Shown here in pieces: positions 22,298 through 30,237 of a DNA stretch of 64,000 nt (the first letter of the stretch is position 1; each line of letters begins with the position of its first letter). The stretch spans positions 62,001 to 126,000 of IMG/VR virus record IMGVR_UViG_3300027792_000292. One strand, given 5' to 3'. Below the pieces are notes generated by a model that was not told where the DNA came from, ran no database searches, and saw nothing but the letters and a program-made list of their open reading frames with translations. The DNA is from a virus. A program made the position numbers and the translations under genes.

Positions 22298-22936
22298 ATG
22301 AAGACCTTTGTACATGAGGAAGTTTACCGGGGTAAGGAAACCCTGGATAAGATTGCAAAAGCTAAGTTCACTATTTGCGGGCTCGGAGCTATCGGCTCAA
22401 ACCTTGTGATGAACATGGCTCGTCAGAGTTTCACGAATTTCACGGTTATTGATTTTGACCGTATAGAGGATCACAATCGTCATACACAAATTTGGGGTGC
22501 AAAAGAAGTCGGTCAGATGAAGGCTGCTATGATGCAGCGCCGAATGTACGATGAGATGGGTTTGAAGATTCAGATAGAGCCAAAGAAGTTAGATGAGGCC
22601 AACATTAAGAAGCTTGTACAGAAGGACACTATTGTGATAGATGGTTTTGACAATACTGAAGCTCGTGGTCTTGTGACTACGTTCTGTACTGAGAACAAGA
22701 TTCAATGCTTGCACATAGGGATGCGTCAGGACTACGCAGAGGTTATCTGGAATGAAAACTACATAGTCCCTAAGAAGCACGGAAAAGATATCTGTGAGTA
22801 TCCCCTTGCCAGGAATATTATTCTGTTGGCAGTGGCTGTGGGTACAGAAACTATTCTTCGCTATGTGGATACTGGGGTAAAAGAGAACTATGCAATCACC
22901 CTAAAAGACTGCAATATCTCTAAGCTGGAGTATTAA
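22298..22936 (+). CDS. ThiF/MoeB/E1-like adenylyltransferase
   Basis: 212 residues, a compact E1-type Rossmann domain. Seen: nucleotide-binding GLGAIG (residues 28-33), VIDFDRIEDHNRHTQ with the Asp and the Arg-finger-like residues, AKEVGQMKA with the ATP-contacting Lys, and VIDGFDN. These enzymes adenylate the C-terminus of a ubiquitin-like protein. No C-x2-C zinc pairs occur; a Cys in DICEYP lies about where a catalytic Cys could sit. Codon use is CGT-rich as in the Ro60 gene. With the JAMM protein and Ubl candidate it makes a minimal Ubl module; no E2 is seen. Confidence 0.85.
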   Translation: MKTFVHEEVYRGKETLDKIAKAKFTICGLGAIGSNLVMNMARQSFTNFTVIDFDRIEDHNRHTQIWGAKEVGQMKAAMMQRRMYDEMGLKIQIEPKKLDEANIKKLVQKDTIVIDGFDNTEARGLVTTFCTENKIQCLHIGMRQDYAEVIWNENYIVPKKHGKDICEYPLARNIILLAVAVGTETILRYVDTGVKENYAITLKDCNISKLEY

Positions 22937-23000
22937 GAGTTTGATATTTTTTTATAACTAAAAGAAAATCAATGAGTTACACAAGGTAATGTCGTATAAT

Positions 23001-23016
23001 GGACGTTGGTTGCAAT
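23001..23016 (+). repeat. 16-bp direct repeat, copy 1
   Basis: GGACGTTGGTTGCAAT occurs here and exactly at 23634-23649, each a short way upstream of a small Cys-rich gene. It may be a regulatory site or a trace of duplication. Confidence 0.6.
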
Positions 23017-23037
23017 AAATTTTTCACTGGAGGTTAT

Positions 23038-23256
23038 ATGCAGCAGATTTTATCACACATTCAGAACGCTAGATTAGCCTTAAGTGTTGGGGATATAGGT
23101 AGTGCAGAAACGGCACTTAGTTGTGCTGCTAAACTGGTGGAAGAAAAATTTACAACAACCAACAACGAAAGTGCGCCATGCTGTCAAGTTACAAGGGTTG
23201 CAAATATAAGTGGCTTGGGTTGGAAAACGTGTCCTCGTTGCAGTAAGTCGCTGTAG
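23038..23256 (+). CDS. Small zinc-ribbon protein, 72 aa
   Basis: ATG after CTGGAGG. A helical N-terminal half (QQILSHIQNARLALSVGD...) and a C-terminal CPRC pair with an earlier CC. A small nucleic-acid or protein-binding zinc protein of unknown role. First of a run of Cys-rich genes. Confidence 0.55.
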   Translation: MQQILSHIQNARLALSVGDIGSAETALSCAAKLVEEKFTTTNNESAPCCQVTRVANISGLGWKTCPRCSKSL

Positions 23257-23334
23257 CACAGCGCACATTTCGCACACGTTGTAGTCAATTTGGCGCGCTT
23301 TGAAATTATAAGCCGCCGCAAAGAAAGGAAAATC

Positions 23335-23598
23335 ATGAGCAAGCAGTCTGATGCAAAGCTGGTCCAGTCGTGGCGAAAGAAATTTGAGTGGCCAGTGTGT
23401 GGCAACTGTACAAATTTCAAGTTTGATCGCGTTGACAACGGTTATGGGTATATGCAGGAAAAGGAGCTTCGTTGCTCTATTGGTGGTTTCAAGGTTGGGC
23501 GTATGGACACATGCAAAAGGCATGCGGCGGCGGGAAATCAAGGAGGCGCGCCAAACAGCCTACAACAAATGCATGGCAAAATAATCGCAGCAATGTAG
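23335..23598 (+). CDS. Small Cys-rich phage protein, 87 aa
   Basis: ATG after AAAGGAAA. Four Cys in CGNC...ELRCSIGGFKV...DTCKRH form a likely zinc site; this C-x2-C, C-x-GGF, C pattern is common in short phage proteins. Function unknown. Confidence 0.6.
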   Translation: MSKQSDAKLVQSWRKKFEWPVCGNCTNFKFDRVDNGYGYMQEKELRCSIGGFKVGRMDTCKRHAAAGNQGGAPNSLQQMHGKIIAAM

Positions 23599-23633
23599 GA
23601 AGTGGTTTGTAGGCGATTACTTCGCCATGCATC

Positions 23634-23649
23634 GGACGTTGGTTGCAAT
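23634..23649 (+). repeat. 16-bp direct repeat, copy 2
   Basis: Exact copy of GGACGTTGGTTGCAAT at 23001-23016. It lies 34 bp upstream of the next small gene, as copy 1 lies about 20 bp upstream of its gene. Confidence 0.6.
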
Positions 23650-23682
23650 TCACTCTTTTAAGAATAGATAGGCGGTTTGCTA

Positions 23683-24006
23683 ATGCGTTTAATAAAAGTT
23701 TTGTGTTGTAGACGATGCCCTTATTTTGTAGAAAATAGCCACAACACTCAGTACCCTCACAGTTCTGCTTGTGGGTATCTAATTGCAGGTCGGAGAACTT
23801 TGATACTAAGTAATACAGATAAAATTCAGGATTGGTGTCCTCTCGATACTCCGCAAACCGCAGGATTTGTGGAAGCGAGCAAACAGAAACGTCAGCCCCG
23901 TGCTGTTCGGTTGAAGACTCCCACATTTCTGAAACAGAAACGTCAGCATAGGGCAAACGTTATGCGCAAGTTTAAAAATTCTTGTATCATAGGCGGTGAA
24001 AAATGA
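23683..24006 (+). CDS. Small Cys-rich protein with DWCPL motif, 107 aa
   Basis: Residues of about 8-55 hold CCRRCPYF, ACGYL and IQDWCPLD, a four-Cys pattern ending in WCPL found in many phage and bacterial small proteins. The C-terminal tail has a duplicated KQKRQ element encoded by a 16-bp repeat (AAACAGAAACGTCAGC). Function unknown. Confidence 0.55.
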   Translation: MRLIKVLCCRRCPYFVENSHNTQYPHSSACGYLIAGRRTLILSNTDKIQDWCPLDTPQTAGFVEASKQKRQPRAVRLKTPTFLKQKRQHRANVMRKFKNSCIIGGEK

Positions 24007-24088
24007 ACATTTATCCCATGTTGCGTAGACGTTATAAGAAATGCTTACTATCTTGAACTTTATAGGTAGGAGCAAGAATGGAGTAAAT

Positions 24089-24274
24089 ATGGCGAAATGT
24101 GAATCTGAGTGCTGGTATCTATATCCCCACCGTTTAACTAACCGTGAAGGTTATAGGTGTCACTGTCCTCCACGGTGTCCAGCACACTGTGGTAATTGTA
24201 AAACAGACTGTAAAGTTTCTAAGACCTACGGATGGTGTATAAAATTTGAAATGAAAGATGCGCCCACAGAATAA
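24089..24274 (+). CDS. Small Cys-rich protein, 61 aa
   Basis: ATG 5 nt after GGAG. Ten Cys in 61 residues (CESECWYLY, CHCPPRCPAHCGNCKTDC), likely binding more than one zinc. Same class as its neighbours; function unknown. Confidence 0.55.
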   Translation: MAKCESECWYLYPHRLTNREGYRCHCPPRCPAHCGNCKTDCKVSKTYGWCIKFEMKDAPTE

Positions 24275-24308
24275 TAAGGAAATGGTGGCGCAAAGCCTAA
24301 ATCGTGAG

Positions 24309-24342
24309 TACACTATTTCACTAATTATCAAGCTATAGTGTA
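24309..24342 (+). terminator. Hairpin between Cys-rich genes
   Basis: TACACTAT (24309-24316) pairs with ATAGTGTA (24335-24342). AT-rich sequence with several T follows. Weak terminator or regulatory hairpin. Confidence 0.4.
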
Positions 24343-24376
24343 AATAAGTTATATTTTTTATATAAGGAGGTACGGC

Positions 24377-24790
24377 ATGTCAGATAACTGTGAGTGTGAA
24401 TATTGTATTAACCAAGATAAGAGGGACAAATGCTGGGTGTCTGAGAGGGTTGATACACTTAAATCTAAGGTGACAGAACTTACAGCTACCAACAGCGCTA
24501 TAAGCCACAGCCTACAACAGATAAAGGCTGAAATTGCCGCTATAGCTAATAGGCTTGAGTATTGCCACAATCCGGGCAGTAATGATCAGCTTTCAGACAT
24601 TATCGAAGAGATGCGGCAACTATCAGCCGACAACAGTAGTATGGATGTCCTTAAGCCAAGAGCAAGATCATGTACTACCTGCCGTTACCACCTTAAGGAT
24701 AGAAATAAATGCTCAGATTGTTGTCAATCTTGCTATTCTAATTGGGAGCCCTGTCAACAGCCAAAGAATAATGAGAACAGTGGACAATGA
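24377..24790 (+). CDS. Cys-rich protein with central coiled coil, 137 aa
   Basis: ATG after AAGGAGG. An N-terminal CECEYC...C cluster, a coiled coil of about residues 25-65 (LKSKVTELTATNSAISHSL), and a C-terminal CTTCRYH...CSDCCQSC cluster. Two zinc clusters joined by a coiled coil suggests a dimeric scaffold or DNA-binding protein. Function unknown. Confidence 0.55.
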   Translation: MSDNCECEYCINQDKRDKCWVSERVDTLKSKVTELTATNSAISHSLQQIKAEIAAIANRLEYCHNPGSNDQLSDIIEEMRQLSADNSSMDVLKPRARSCTTCRYHLKDRNKCSDCCQSCYSNWEPCQQPKNNENSGQ

Positions 24791-24869
24791 GCAGCTTGCC
24801 CTGATAGTTGTTATAGGTTGGCCTGTTATGGCGGTAATCACAAGTATTGTAAGTAACTTTTTTATTTAG
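24771..24869 (+). CDS. Very small membrane protein, 32 aa
   Basis: Overlaps the end of the preceding gene by 20 bases in another frame. MRTVDNEQLALIVVIGWPVM then a continuing hydrophobic stretch makes one transmembrane helix. No clear ribosome-binding site; could be spurious. Confidence 0.35.
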   Translation: MRTVDNEQLALIVVIGWPVMAVITSIVSNFFI

Positions 24870-24887
24870 GTAAGATTCCTCTTTTCT

Positions 24888-24917
24888 TTTTAAACTATAC
24901 CTGCCAATTAGTATATT
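24888..24917 (+). promoter_or_regulatory. Phage-type promoter
   Basis: TATATTAT at 24912-24919 with AT-rich TTTTAA 18 bp upstream. The -10 matches the set but the -35 is poor. Would drive the radical SAM operon. Confidence 0.45.
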
Positions 24918-24953
24918 ATTGAGTATTTAATATAACTACAGGAATGTTTAAAA

Positions 24954-25019
24954 ATGCCTAAACTAAATATAGTAGGAAAGACTTTTGGGAGACTAACTAA
25001 GGAATATAGTTATGTCTAA
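24954..25019 (+). pseudogene. Fragment resembling the N-terminus of an HNH/AP2 endonuclease
   Basis: A 21-codon ORF reads MPKLNIVGKTFGRLTKEYSY. The GKTFGRLT block is the usual N-terminal motif of phage HNH/AP2 homing endonucleases, which continue FGRLTV. Here it stops at TAA, so it may be a remnant, or a leader peptide coupled to the radical SAM gene it overlaps. Confidence 0.3.
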
Positions 25020-25887
25020 AATATTTTTGGCATATCCAATCGCAAAGGATTGCAACTTAAGATGCTATTACTGTTATCATACAGAGCACTTCGAATCCAA
25101 CTTTGAAGAGAAACAAAGATTCACCTTCAAAGATTATGTACGTTTCCGAGATACCCATTTGAGCGATGCCTCTGAAATCATTGTGCATTTTCACGGTGGA
25201 GAACCCTTTATCCCAGGCAACTCAAACACTATCTGTTCCTTCCTGAGAAGTACACGATTGGAGAAGGCAGACCTGCTTACGAACGGGCTACAGGATAGAG
25301 CGAACTATGAAAAGCTTCTACCTTTGAAAGATCGGATACATAGAGTAGGATTCACTTTTCATAGGCAGATCATAGGCGGGGTCAAATCTTATATACAGAA
25401 ATATGAAGACAACGTAAAGTGGCTACATAGTCAGGGTATTCCAGTTTATGTGAAAGAGCTAATGTTCCCAAAGCTGAGAGATGATATTTTGAGTTATAAA
25501 CGTTATTGGAAATCTCTTGGGATACCATACAAGATACAAGACTTCCGTGGATCGGATAGAGGATTCAGTAGAGAGGCTTATGGGGATTATACTCCCTTAG
25601 ATATCCTTCTTGTGGATTCTGAGTACAAGCACGGAGGAGAATTCTGTTCTTGTATGAAGGGGTATAAGAATGTTCTAATACGCGGGGGATGGATGAGCGG
25701 CCAAATAATAGCGTGTTTTGAAGACCCTAAGTGTATCGGATCGCTATTAGATAATACATATAATCCAAACTATAAAATATGTAGAGATACTAATTTAGGT
25801 AGAATAAATGTCACAGGAGTACCGGAAGTATATCTTGGGGCATATGAAAGAGATTTACCAAAGCCTAAGTATTGTGGGCAGGACTAA
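25012..25887 (+). CDS. Radical SAM protein
   Basis: 291 residues. CNLRCYYC at residues 15-22 is the C-x3-C-x2-C site for the 4Fe-4S cluster; HFHGGEP matches the SAM-binding GGEP motif. Further Cys near the C-terminus (FCSCMKGYK, CFEDPKC) could hold a second cluster. Family members modify peptides, nucleotides or RNA. Substrate unknown. Confidence 0.8.
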   Translation: MSKIFLAYPIAKDCNLRCYYCYHTEHFESNFEEKQRFTFKDYVRFRDTHLSDASEIIVHFHGGEPFIPGNSNTICSFLRSTRLEKADLLTNGLQDRANYEKLLPLKDRIHRVGFTFHRQIIGGVKSYIQKYEDNVKWLHSQGIPVYVKELMFPKLRDDILSYKRYWKSLGIPYKIQDFRGSDRGFSREAYGDYTPLDILLVDSEYKHGGEFCSCMKGYKNVLIRGGWMSGQIIACFEDPKCIGSLLDNTYNPNYKICRDTNLGRINVTGVPEVYLGAYERDLPKPKYCGQD

Positions 25888-25888
25888 T

Positions 25889-26311
25889 ATGATATTAAAT
25901 AATGAAGACACAGAATATTTGAAAGAGCTGTCTGTAAGATGGGGTTTGAAATATCGTGAGCCGATTACGATAGGGACGTACCGATGGTATCTATTTATGT
26001 ACACAAACTTATACGATTGTTTACCTGAGTATAAGATAGATGATAGGGATAGAAGAATTTTAACGAGTATATTTATAAAGCTTAAGCCAGAACATAAGCT
26101 TACTTGGATAAGGCATAAGCTTTATGAAGCCTCTGAGGATATAGAAAATATTAAAGAGGAAGAAATGAACTCTACTGTTATAGGTCAATTAACCAATATT
26201 AGGGAATTTAGAGTAGCTTTATTTCTAATGTACTGTTTGGAAACTAAAGATTACATTTTAGATGATTATGTTTTAGATACTTTCAAATATTTAGAAAAGT
26301 ATAGGAGCTAA
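25889..26311 (+). CDS. Hypothetical helical protein, 140 aa
   Basis: Starts at the ATG directly after the radical SAM stop; an upstream in-frame start lies within that gene. Helical, with many Tyr/Leu, no motif found. May be partner of the radical SAM enzyme because of the tight spacing. Confidence 0.5.
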   Translation: MILNNEDTEYLKELSVRWGLKYREPITIGTYRWYLFMYTNLYDCLPEYKIDDRDRRILTSIFIKLKPEHKLTWIRHKLYEASEDIENIKEEEMNSTVIGQLTNIREFRVALFLMYCLETKDYILDDYVLDTFKYLEKYRS

Positions 26312-26312
26312 C

Positions 26313-26960
26313 ATGGAGTACCAATTTGATTTCTCAACTAAGTTTGAGTTCTGGAATCATGACCATTGGGAAAATTTTGAAGAGATAGTTACACGATTCT
26401 CTGGGAGAGAGAATCTTAATTTCCTTGAGATAGGTGTTTGTGAAGGGTGGACAACGACTAAACTATTAGATAGTGTATTAACAGAAGATGGTTGTACCAT
26501 ACATTGTATTGATCCTGATCCTTCCCCCCTATTTGAGCAGAATATGAAGGAGCATTCTGGGAGATATGTTCTGTATAAAGATTACTCAATTAACGTACTA
26601 CCGAGGCTTTTACAGATAGGGTCAAAATTTGATTTAGTTTATGTAGATGGAGATCACACAGCCTTCGCTGTATTGGAGGATATGGTTTTGTCCTGGAAGC
26701 TTCTAAAGAAGGGTGGACTTCTTCTTGTGGATGACTATGAGATGAAGATAAAGGACCAGTGGTTCTATAAATGCCATAAAGAATTCAAGGATACGCCACG
26801 TCTTTTGTTCATTCATCCTATGGTAGCTATAAGTGCGTTTATGACCATATACAGAGGCTGTTACGAACTATGTATAAATAATTACCAGATAGGTTTGATA
26901 AAAACGGTAGACCTATGTGAGCAGAACATAAATAGCGGTGACGGGCTAACAACATATTGA
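26313..26960 (+). CDS. Class I SAM-dependent methyltransferase
   Basis: 215 residues. Motif I is seen in LNFLEIGVCEGWTT, followed by an acidic residue in IHCIDPD and a motif IV-like LVYVDGDHTAFAV, as in Methyltransf_24-type proteins. Similar enzymes in the glycan cluster methylate sugars; substrate here is unknown. Confidence 0.75.
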   Translation: MEYQFDFSTKFEFWNHDHWENFEEIVTRFSGRENLNFLEIGVCEGWTTTKLLDSVLTEDGCTIHCIDPDPSPLFEQNMKEHSGRYVLYKDYSINVLPRLLQIGSKFDLVYVDGDHTAFAVLEDMVLSWKLLKKGGLLLVDDYEMKIKDQWFYKCHKEFKDTPRLLFIHPMVAISAFMTIYRGCYELCINNYQIGLIKTVDLCEQNINSGDGLTTY

Positions 26961-26967
26961 GGGTGAT

Positions 26968-27303
26968 ATGTTTTCTAAAGGTTTGATGAAAAGTAATGGT
27001 ATTGATATCACTATAAAAAGTAATCCTGGGCATGTATTATCCCCCGATGACTGGACTATGGTATTGGATGTTAAATTTGGAAAAATCAGCCCAGAAGCTT
27101 ATAAGATGTATTATTTAGAGTTACTCAAAAAAAGATGGGTAACACGTAAAGACGAATTTGTGACGCTAGCTCGACAAGGGGCTGAGCAGGATATACTTTT
27201 AAAGTGTTATTGTCCAAAGACGGATACTTTCTGCCATGCTTTCTTAGCGGCTAAGTTCATGAACAACTTGATAGATAAAATAAGGCAAACTGGGAATTCT
27301 TAA
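26968..27303 (+). CDS. Hypothetical protein, 111 aa
   Basis: ATG after GAGGGTG. C-terminal block LKCYCPKTDTFCHAFLAAKFM resembles the Cys/His motif of small phage proteins of the DUF4326/DUF488-like group (CxCP...CHa..La). Possibly zinc-binding. Function unknown. Confidence 0.5.
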   Translation: MFSKGLMKSNGIDITIKSNPGHVLSPDDWTMVLDVKFGKISPEAYKMYYLELLKKRWVTRKDEFVTLARQGAEQDILLKCYCPKTDTFCHAFLAAKFMNNLIDKIRQTGNS

Positions 27304-27343
27304 GATGCCTGATAGCCCTCTGCTTTTGAAAATTTGAATTAGA

Positions 27344-27373
27344 TTTTTCATTTCTTATTACAAAAAGTATATT
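27344..27373 (+). promoter_or_regulatory. Phage-type promoter
   Basis: TATATTAG with -10 TATATT at 27368-27373 and T-rich TTTTTC 18 bp upstream. It lies only 17 bp before the next start codon, leaving a very short leader with no ribosome-binding site. Confidence 0.55.
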
Positions 27374-27390
27374 AGAGAGATTCTTATTTT

Positions 27391-27669
27391 ATGAATAACG
27401 AGTTAAGTTGTCAGATATGTAGAAGGAGTACTCCAAAGCCTTATCAAGAAAAGCATCATCTAAAGCCGTGCCGAGATAGCTTAACTATAGATGTATGTTG
27501 CGATTGTGGGGACCAGATACATAATATGTTTGAGAACTACATCATCAGGAAAGAGCTTGATACGTTAGAAAAGCTCCTTGCTAATGATGGCATAAAGAAG
27601 TGGATAAAGTTTATTAGGAAGAAGACAGAGTTTAGTACAATTTGTATGAAACAAAAAAAGAAGCGTTAG
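27391..27669 (+). CDS. Small HNH-type protein, 92 aa
   Basis: CQICRR, then KHHLKPCRDSL and CCDCGDQIHNMF: two C-x2-C pairs around His-His and Asp-x-x-His, a compact HNH fold. May be a nicking endonuclease or a DNA-binding relative. Expressed from the promoter just upstream, with a near-leaderless mRNA. Confidence 0.65.
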   Translation: MNNELSCQICRRSTPKPYQEKHHLKPCRDSLTIDVCCDCGDQIHNMFENYIIRKELDTLEKLLANDGIKKWIKFIRKKTEFSTICMKQKKKR

Positions 27670-27670
27670 A

Positions 27671-27880
27671 ATGAATAGAGGTGGTGGGCTAATAAGCGGG
27701 TATGGGCAACGGCAAATGGAGAGAGATGTTGTAGAACATATTCATCCAAGAGAACTTGGCAAATGGGTAAATCACAAGTGGCAGTTTGAGGATAATGAAG
27801 CTTTATACAGGGAAAGATGTGGAGAGGCTTACTACGAATTGGAGAAAGAAAAAAATGATAGTGGAGTCAGCAATACGTAA
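27671..27880 (+). CDS. Hypothetical protein, 69 aa
   Basis: Starts one base after the HNH-type stop. Charged, with HIHPRELGKWVNHKWQFEDN-like content; no motif. Overlaps the next gene by about 25 bases. Confidence 0.5.
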   Translation: MNRGGGLISGYGQRQMERDVVEHIHPRELGKWVNHKWQFEDNEALYRERCGEAYYELEKEKNDSGVSNT

Positions 27881-28085
27881 GGATGGTATTGTATATAAGG
27901 GACGTAGGCATAATAATATTCTATGTGATACCTCTCGTCCCTTTGGTTTTTTGAAAAATGGAGAACAAGGTTTTGTAACGGATATGGGAAACTTTCTTTC
28001 TCGTAGGGCAGCGGCTGAACATGCTTTCGAGTGTGGTCAGTTGAAGGAGAAAAAGAGAATCTTATGCAGTGAAGATCTTTGGTAA
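27855..28085 (+). CDS. Conserved-type small phage protein, 76 aa
   Basis: ATG 27855 follows GGAGAAAG; an upstream in-frame start is less likely. The pattern GRRHNNIL...GFLKNGEQGFVT...FLSRRAAAEHAFECGQ...CSEDLW is that of a widespread small phage protein whose function is not known. Confidence 0.6.
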   Translation: MIVESAIRKDGIVYKGRRHNNILCDTSRPFGFLKNGEQGFVTDMGNFLSRRAAAEHAFECGQLKEKKRILCSEDLW

Positions 28086-28092
28086 AGACCTA

Positions 28093-28581
28093 ATGGAAGA
28101 AATAAAATATAGGAAACCAAGTTATTTTCACTATTTGGCGAACAAACTAATCTTTGGTGATAATAACGCAGTAACAGGAGATACATTCAAGATATATACT
28201 TATGAGCCTCATAGAGAAGGATTAGAAGTTACAGAGATTATTTATAGTTATTTAGGTAGATTTAGAATTTTGGAGATAGGGAGTATCGGATACTTAAGGT
28301 CCTTACATATAGAGGGTAATGGGATAGCTAATATAATAGGTTTATTTTTAAAAATTAAAGAAACGGAATATAGAGTATATGATACTCTATTTTCTAATGT
28401 GAATTTTGAAAGATATGATGAAAATTTTAAAAGGGTAGCACAGCGTGCCATAGTTTCAGTATCTATGCTTATTGAGGCTATGGAAACAAAGTCATTTTAT
28501 AACATACCAATGATAGTAAATGACTTACCAGAAATAGCACAGCTACTAATACTTTATCGTGAGAACTGGACAAAGGAATAG
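28093..28581 (+). CDS. Hypothetical protein, 162 aa
   Basis: ATG 28093 chosen over a GTG at 28069 inside the previous gene; both are possible. Mixed alpha/beta protein with no recognised motif. It precedes RNA ligase by 10 bp. Confidence 0.5.
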   Translation: MEEIKYRKPSYFHYLANKLIFGDNNAVTGDTFKIYTYEPHREGLEVTEIIYSYLGRFRILEIGSIGYLRSLHIEGNGIANIIGLFLKIKETEYRVYDTLFSNVNFERYDENFKRVAQRAIVSVSMLIEAMETKSFYNIPMIVNDLPEIAQLLILYRENWTKE

Positions 28582-28591
28582 GAGTTAAATA

Positions 28592-29710
28592 ATGCTTGAG
28601 ATACTTAAATTTTTAAATGAGCATCCTTATGATTGGAAGCAGGTTCTGGAAGCAGAACCATATTGTATGACCATACGGGAGAAGGGTAACTTTGTACTTT
28701 TTATGTACAATCAAATCGAATCCGATTTCAATATTCCTTTAGTACAGGAATGCCGTGGAATCGTATTAGAGAAGGATACCTGGAAAGTTCTATGTTTTCC
28801 TTTTACCAAATTCTGGAATGCCGGGGAATCCAAGGCAGCGGTACTTGATTGGGGCTCTGCGCGAGTACAGGAGAAAATAGATGGTTCCATGATAAAGCTT
28901 TGGTGGTACGAACCAGAGTGGAGAGTATCTACCATGTCCATGATAGATGCAAAAGATTGTACCTTACAGAACGATTTAGATGTCAGATACAATACTTTCT
29001 ATGATTTGTTTATGGAAGGCGCAAATAAAAGAGCTTTAGACTTTGAAGCTTTAAATAAAGATTATACGCATATGTTTGAGTTAGTAGGACCTTACAATCG
29101 AGTGGTTGTGCCATATAAAGACATTGCTATAACCCACACGGGAACTAGAGATAACAGAACTCTCGAAGAGTTAGATATCGACCTTGGGGTTCCTAAGCCT
29201 AAGTCTTATGGGTTCAAGGCCCCAGAAGATGTTCTGGCTATGGCAGCTGCCTTGCCTTTCTCTGAAGAGGGCTATGTGGTTGTAGATGCTAATTGGAATC
29301 GAATAAAAATCAAAGGCCCGGCCTATGTAGCTGTGCATCACCTCAAAAATAATGGTGACATAAATAAGAAAAGGGCTTTAGCGCTTGTCATGCTTAATGA
29401 GCAGGAAGAGTTCCTGTCCTATTTCCCGGAGTACAAAACATACTTCGATGTTATCACTGATGCTTTCAATACCTATTTAGGTAAGGTAAAAGCTGATATA
29501 GATTCTATTGAGGGAAAGGTATTTGAAACCAGGAAGGAATATGCTCTAACTGTTAAGGGTATGACTAACTCCGCCCTTATGTTCTTTATTATGGACGGTA
29601 GAGTTAAGAAGGAAGATTGGGAAAAGCATATACGTTCTTTGCCCTCAGATAAAGTAGTAGAGTATCTACATTTAAAAAATATAAAAGAGTCATTGGAGGT
29701 AAAAGAGTAA
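28592..29710 (+). CDS. RNA ligase (T4 Rnl1-like)
   Basis: 372 residues, near the size of T4 RnlA. The adenylated Lys95 is in EKIDGSM (motif I), preceded by ECRGIVLE; FELVGPYN (motif IIIa-like), EEGYVVVD (motif IV) and KIKGPAY (motif V) follow in order. ATP-dependent ligases of this group seal RNA breaks, typically tRNAs cut by host anti-phage nucleases. No polynucleotide kinase is seen in the window. Confidence 0.85.
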   Translation: MLEILKFLNEHPYDWKQVLEAEPYCMTIREKGNFVLFMYNQIESDFNIPLVQECRGIVLEKDTWKVLCFPFTKFWNAGESKAAVLDWGSARVQEKIDGSMIKLWWYEPEWRVSTMSMIDAKDCTLQNDLDVRYNTFYDLFMEGANKRALDFEALNKDYTHMFELVGPYNRVVVPYKDIAITHTGTRDNRTLEELDIDLGVPKPKSYGFKAPEDVLAMAAALPFSEEGYVVVDANWNRIKIKGPAYVAVHHLKNNGDINKKRALALVMLNEQEEFLSYFPEYKTYFDVITDAFNTYLGKVKADIDSIEGKVFETRKEYALTVKGMTNSALMFFIMDGRVKKEDWEKHIRSLPSDKVVEYLHLKNIKESLEVKE

Positions 29711-29859
29711 TGGCTAAGTGTCCTTATGAAGATTGTATGCGTCATAGAGATTGTACTATACTGGATATAACAGGGAAAATTCCAAAGTCAAAAGACAAAT
29801 GTTCCTATTATACTAAAGAGTCACATAAAAAGGCGGATAACTTAAAGAAGGAGGAATAA
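29710..29859 (+). CDS. Small Cys-containing protein, 49 aa
   Basis: Overlaps the RNA ligase stop by one base (TAATG). MAKCPYEDCMRHRDCT has C-x4-C-x5-C and a later KCSYYTK, a small zinc site. Function unknown. Confidence 0.5.
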   Translation: MAKCPYEDCMRHRDCTILDITGKIPKSKDKCSYYTKESHKKADNLKKEE

Positions 29860-29860
29860 T

Positions 29861-30235
29861 ATGGGATACTCAGTTTATGATTGGTTCGATGATCTCTTAG
29901 CTCCGAAACTCAAAGAAGTCTTAGAAACTTTTGAAAAAAATGAGGATGAAAAGGATAACTCTTGCGACCTAAACAAAGTGAGCGTGTACTCTTATGATGT
30001 TTTTATAAAAGCACTAAAAGACGCGCTTAGAGGGCACCATGACGAAAGATTTACCTCTCAAATGCTTCATTTGATTTTAAATCCTGAAGAGGAAGAGATG
30101 GATTTGATAGAGGGTGTGAAGAAGGCTTTTTATATGCTTACTTCTTGTGGTGAGACTCTTCATAAGATAGAATACAGAAAAGACGCAGCTACAACAGTTG
30201 TTGCTAATTATCAAGACTTTGAAAGTGAGGAGTAA
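29861..30235 (+). CDS. Hypothetical acidic protein, 124 aa
   Basis: ATG after AAGGAGG. Acidic and helical, no motif seen. Followed two bases later by another small gene in the same operon. Confidence 0.5.
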   Translation: MGYSVYDWFDDLLAPKLKEVLETFEKNEDEKDNSCDLNKVSVYSYDVFIKALKDALRGHHDERFTSQMLHLILNPEEEEMDLIEGVKKAFYMLTSCGETLHKIEYRKDAATTVVANYQDFESEE

Positions 30236-30237
30236 GA

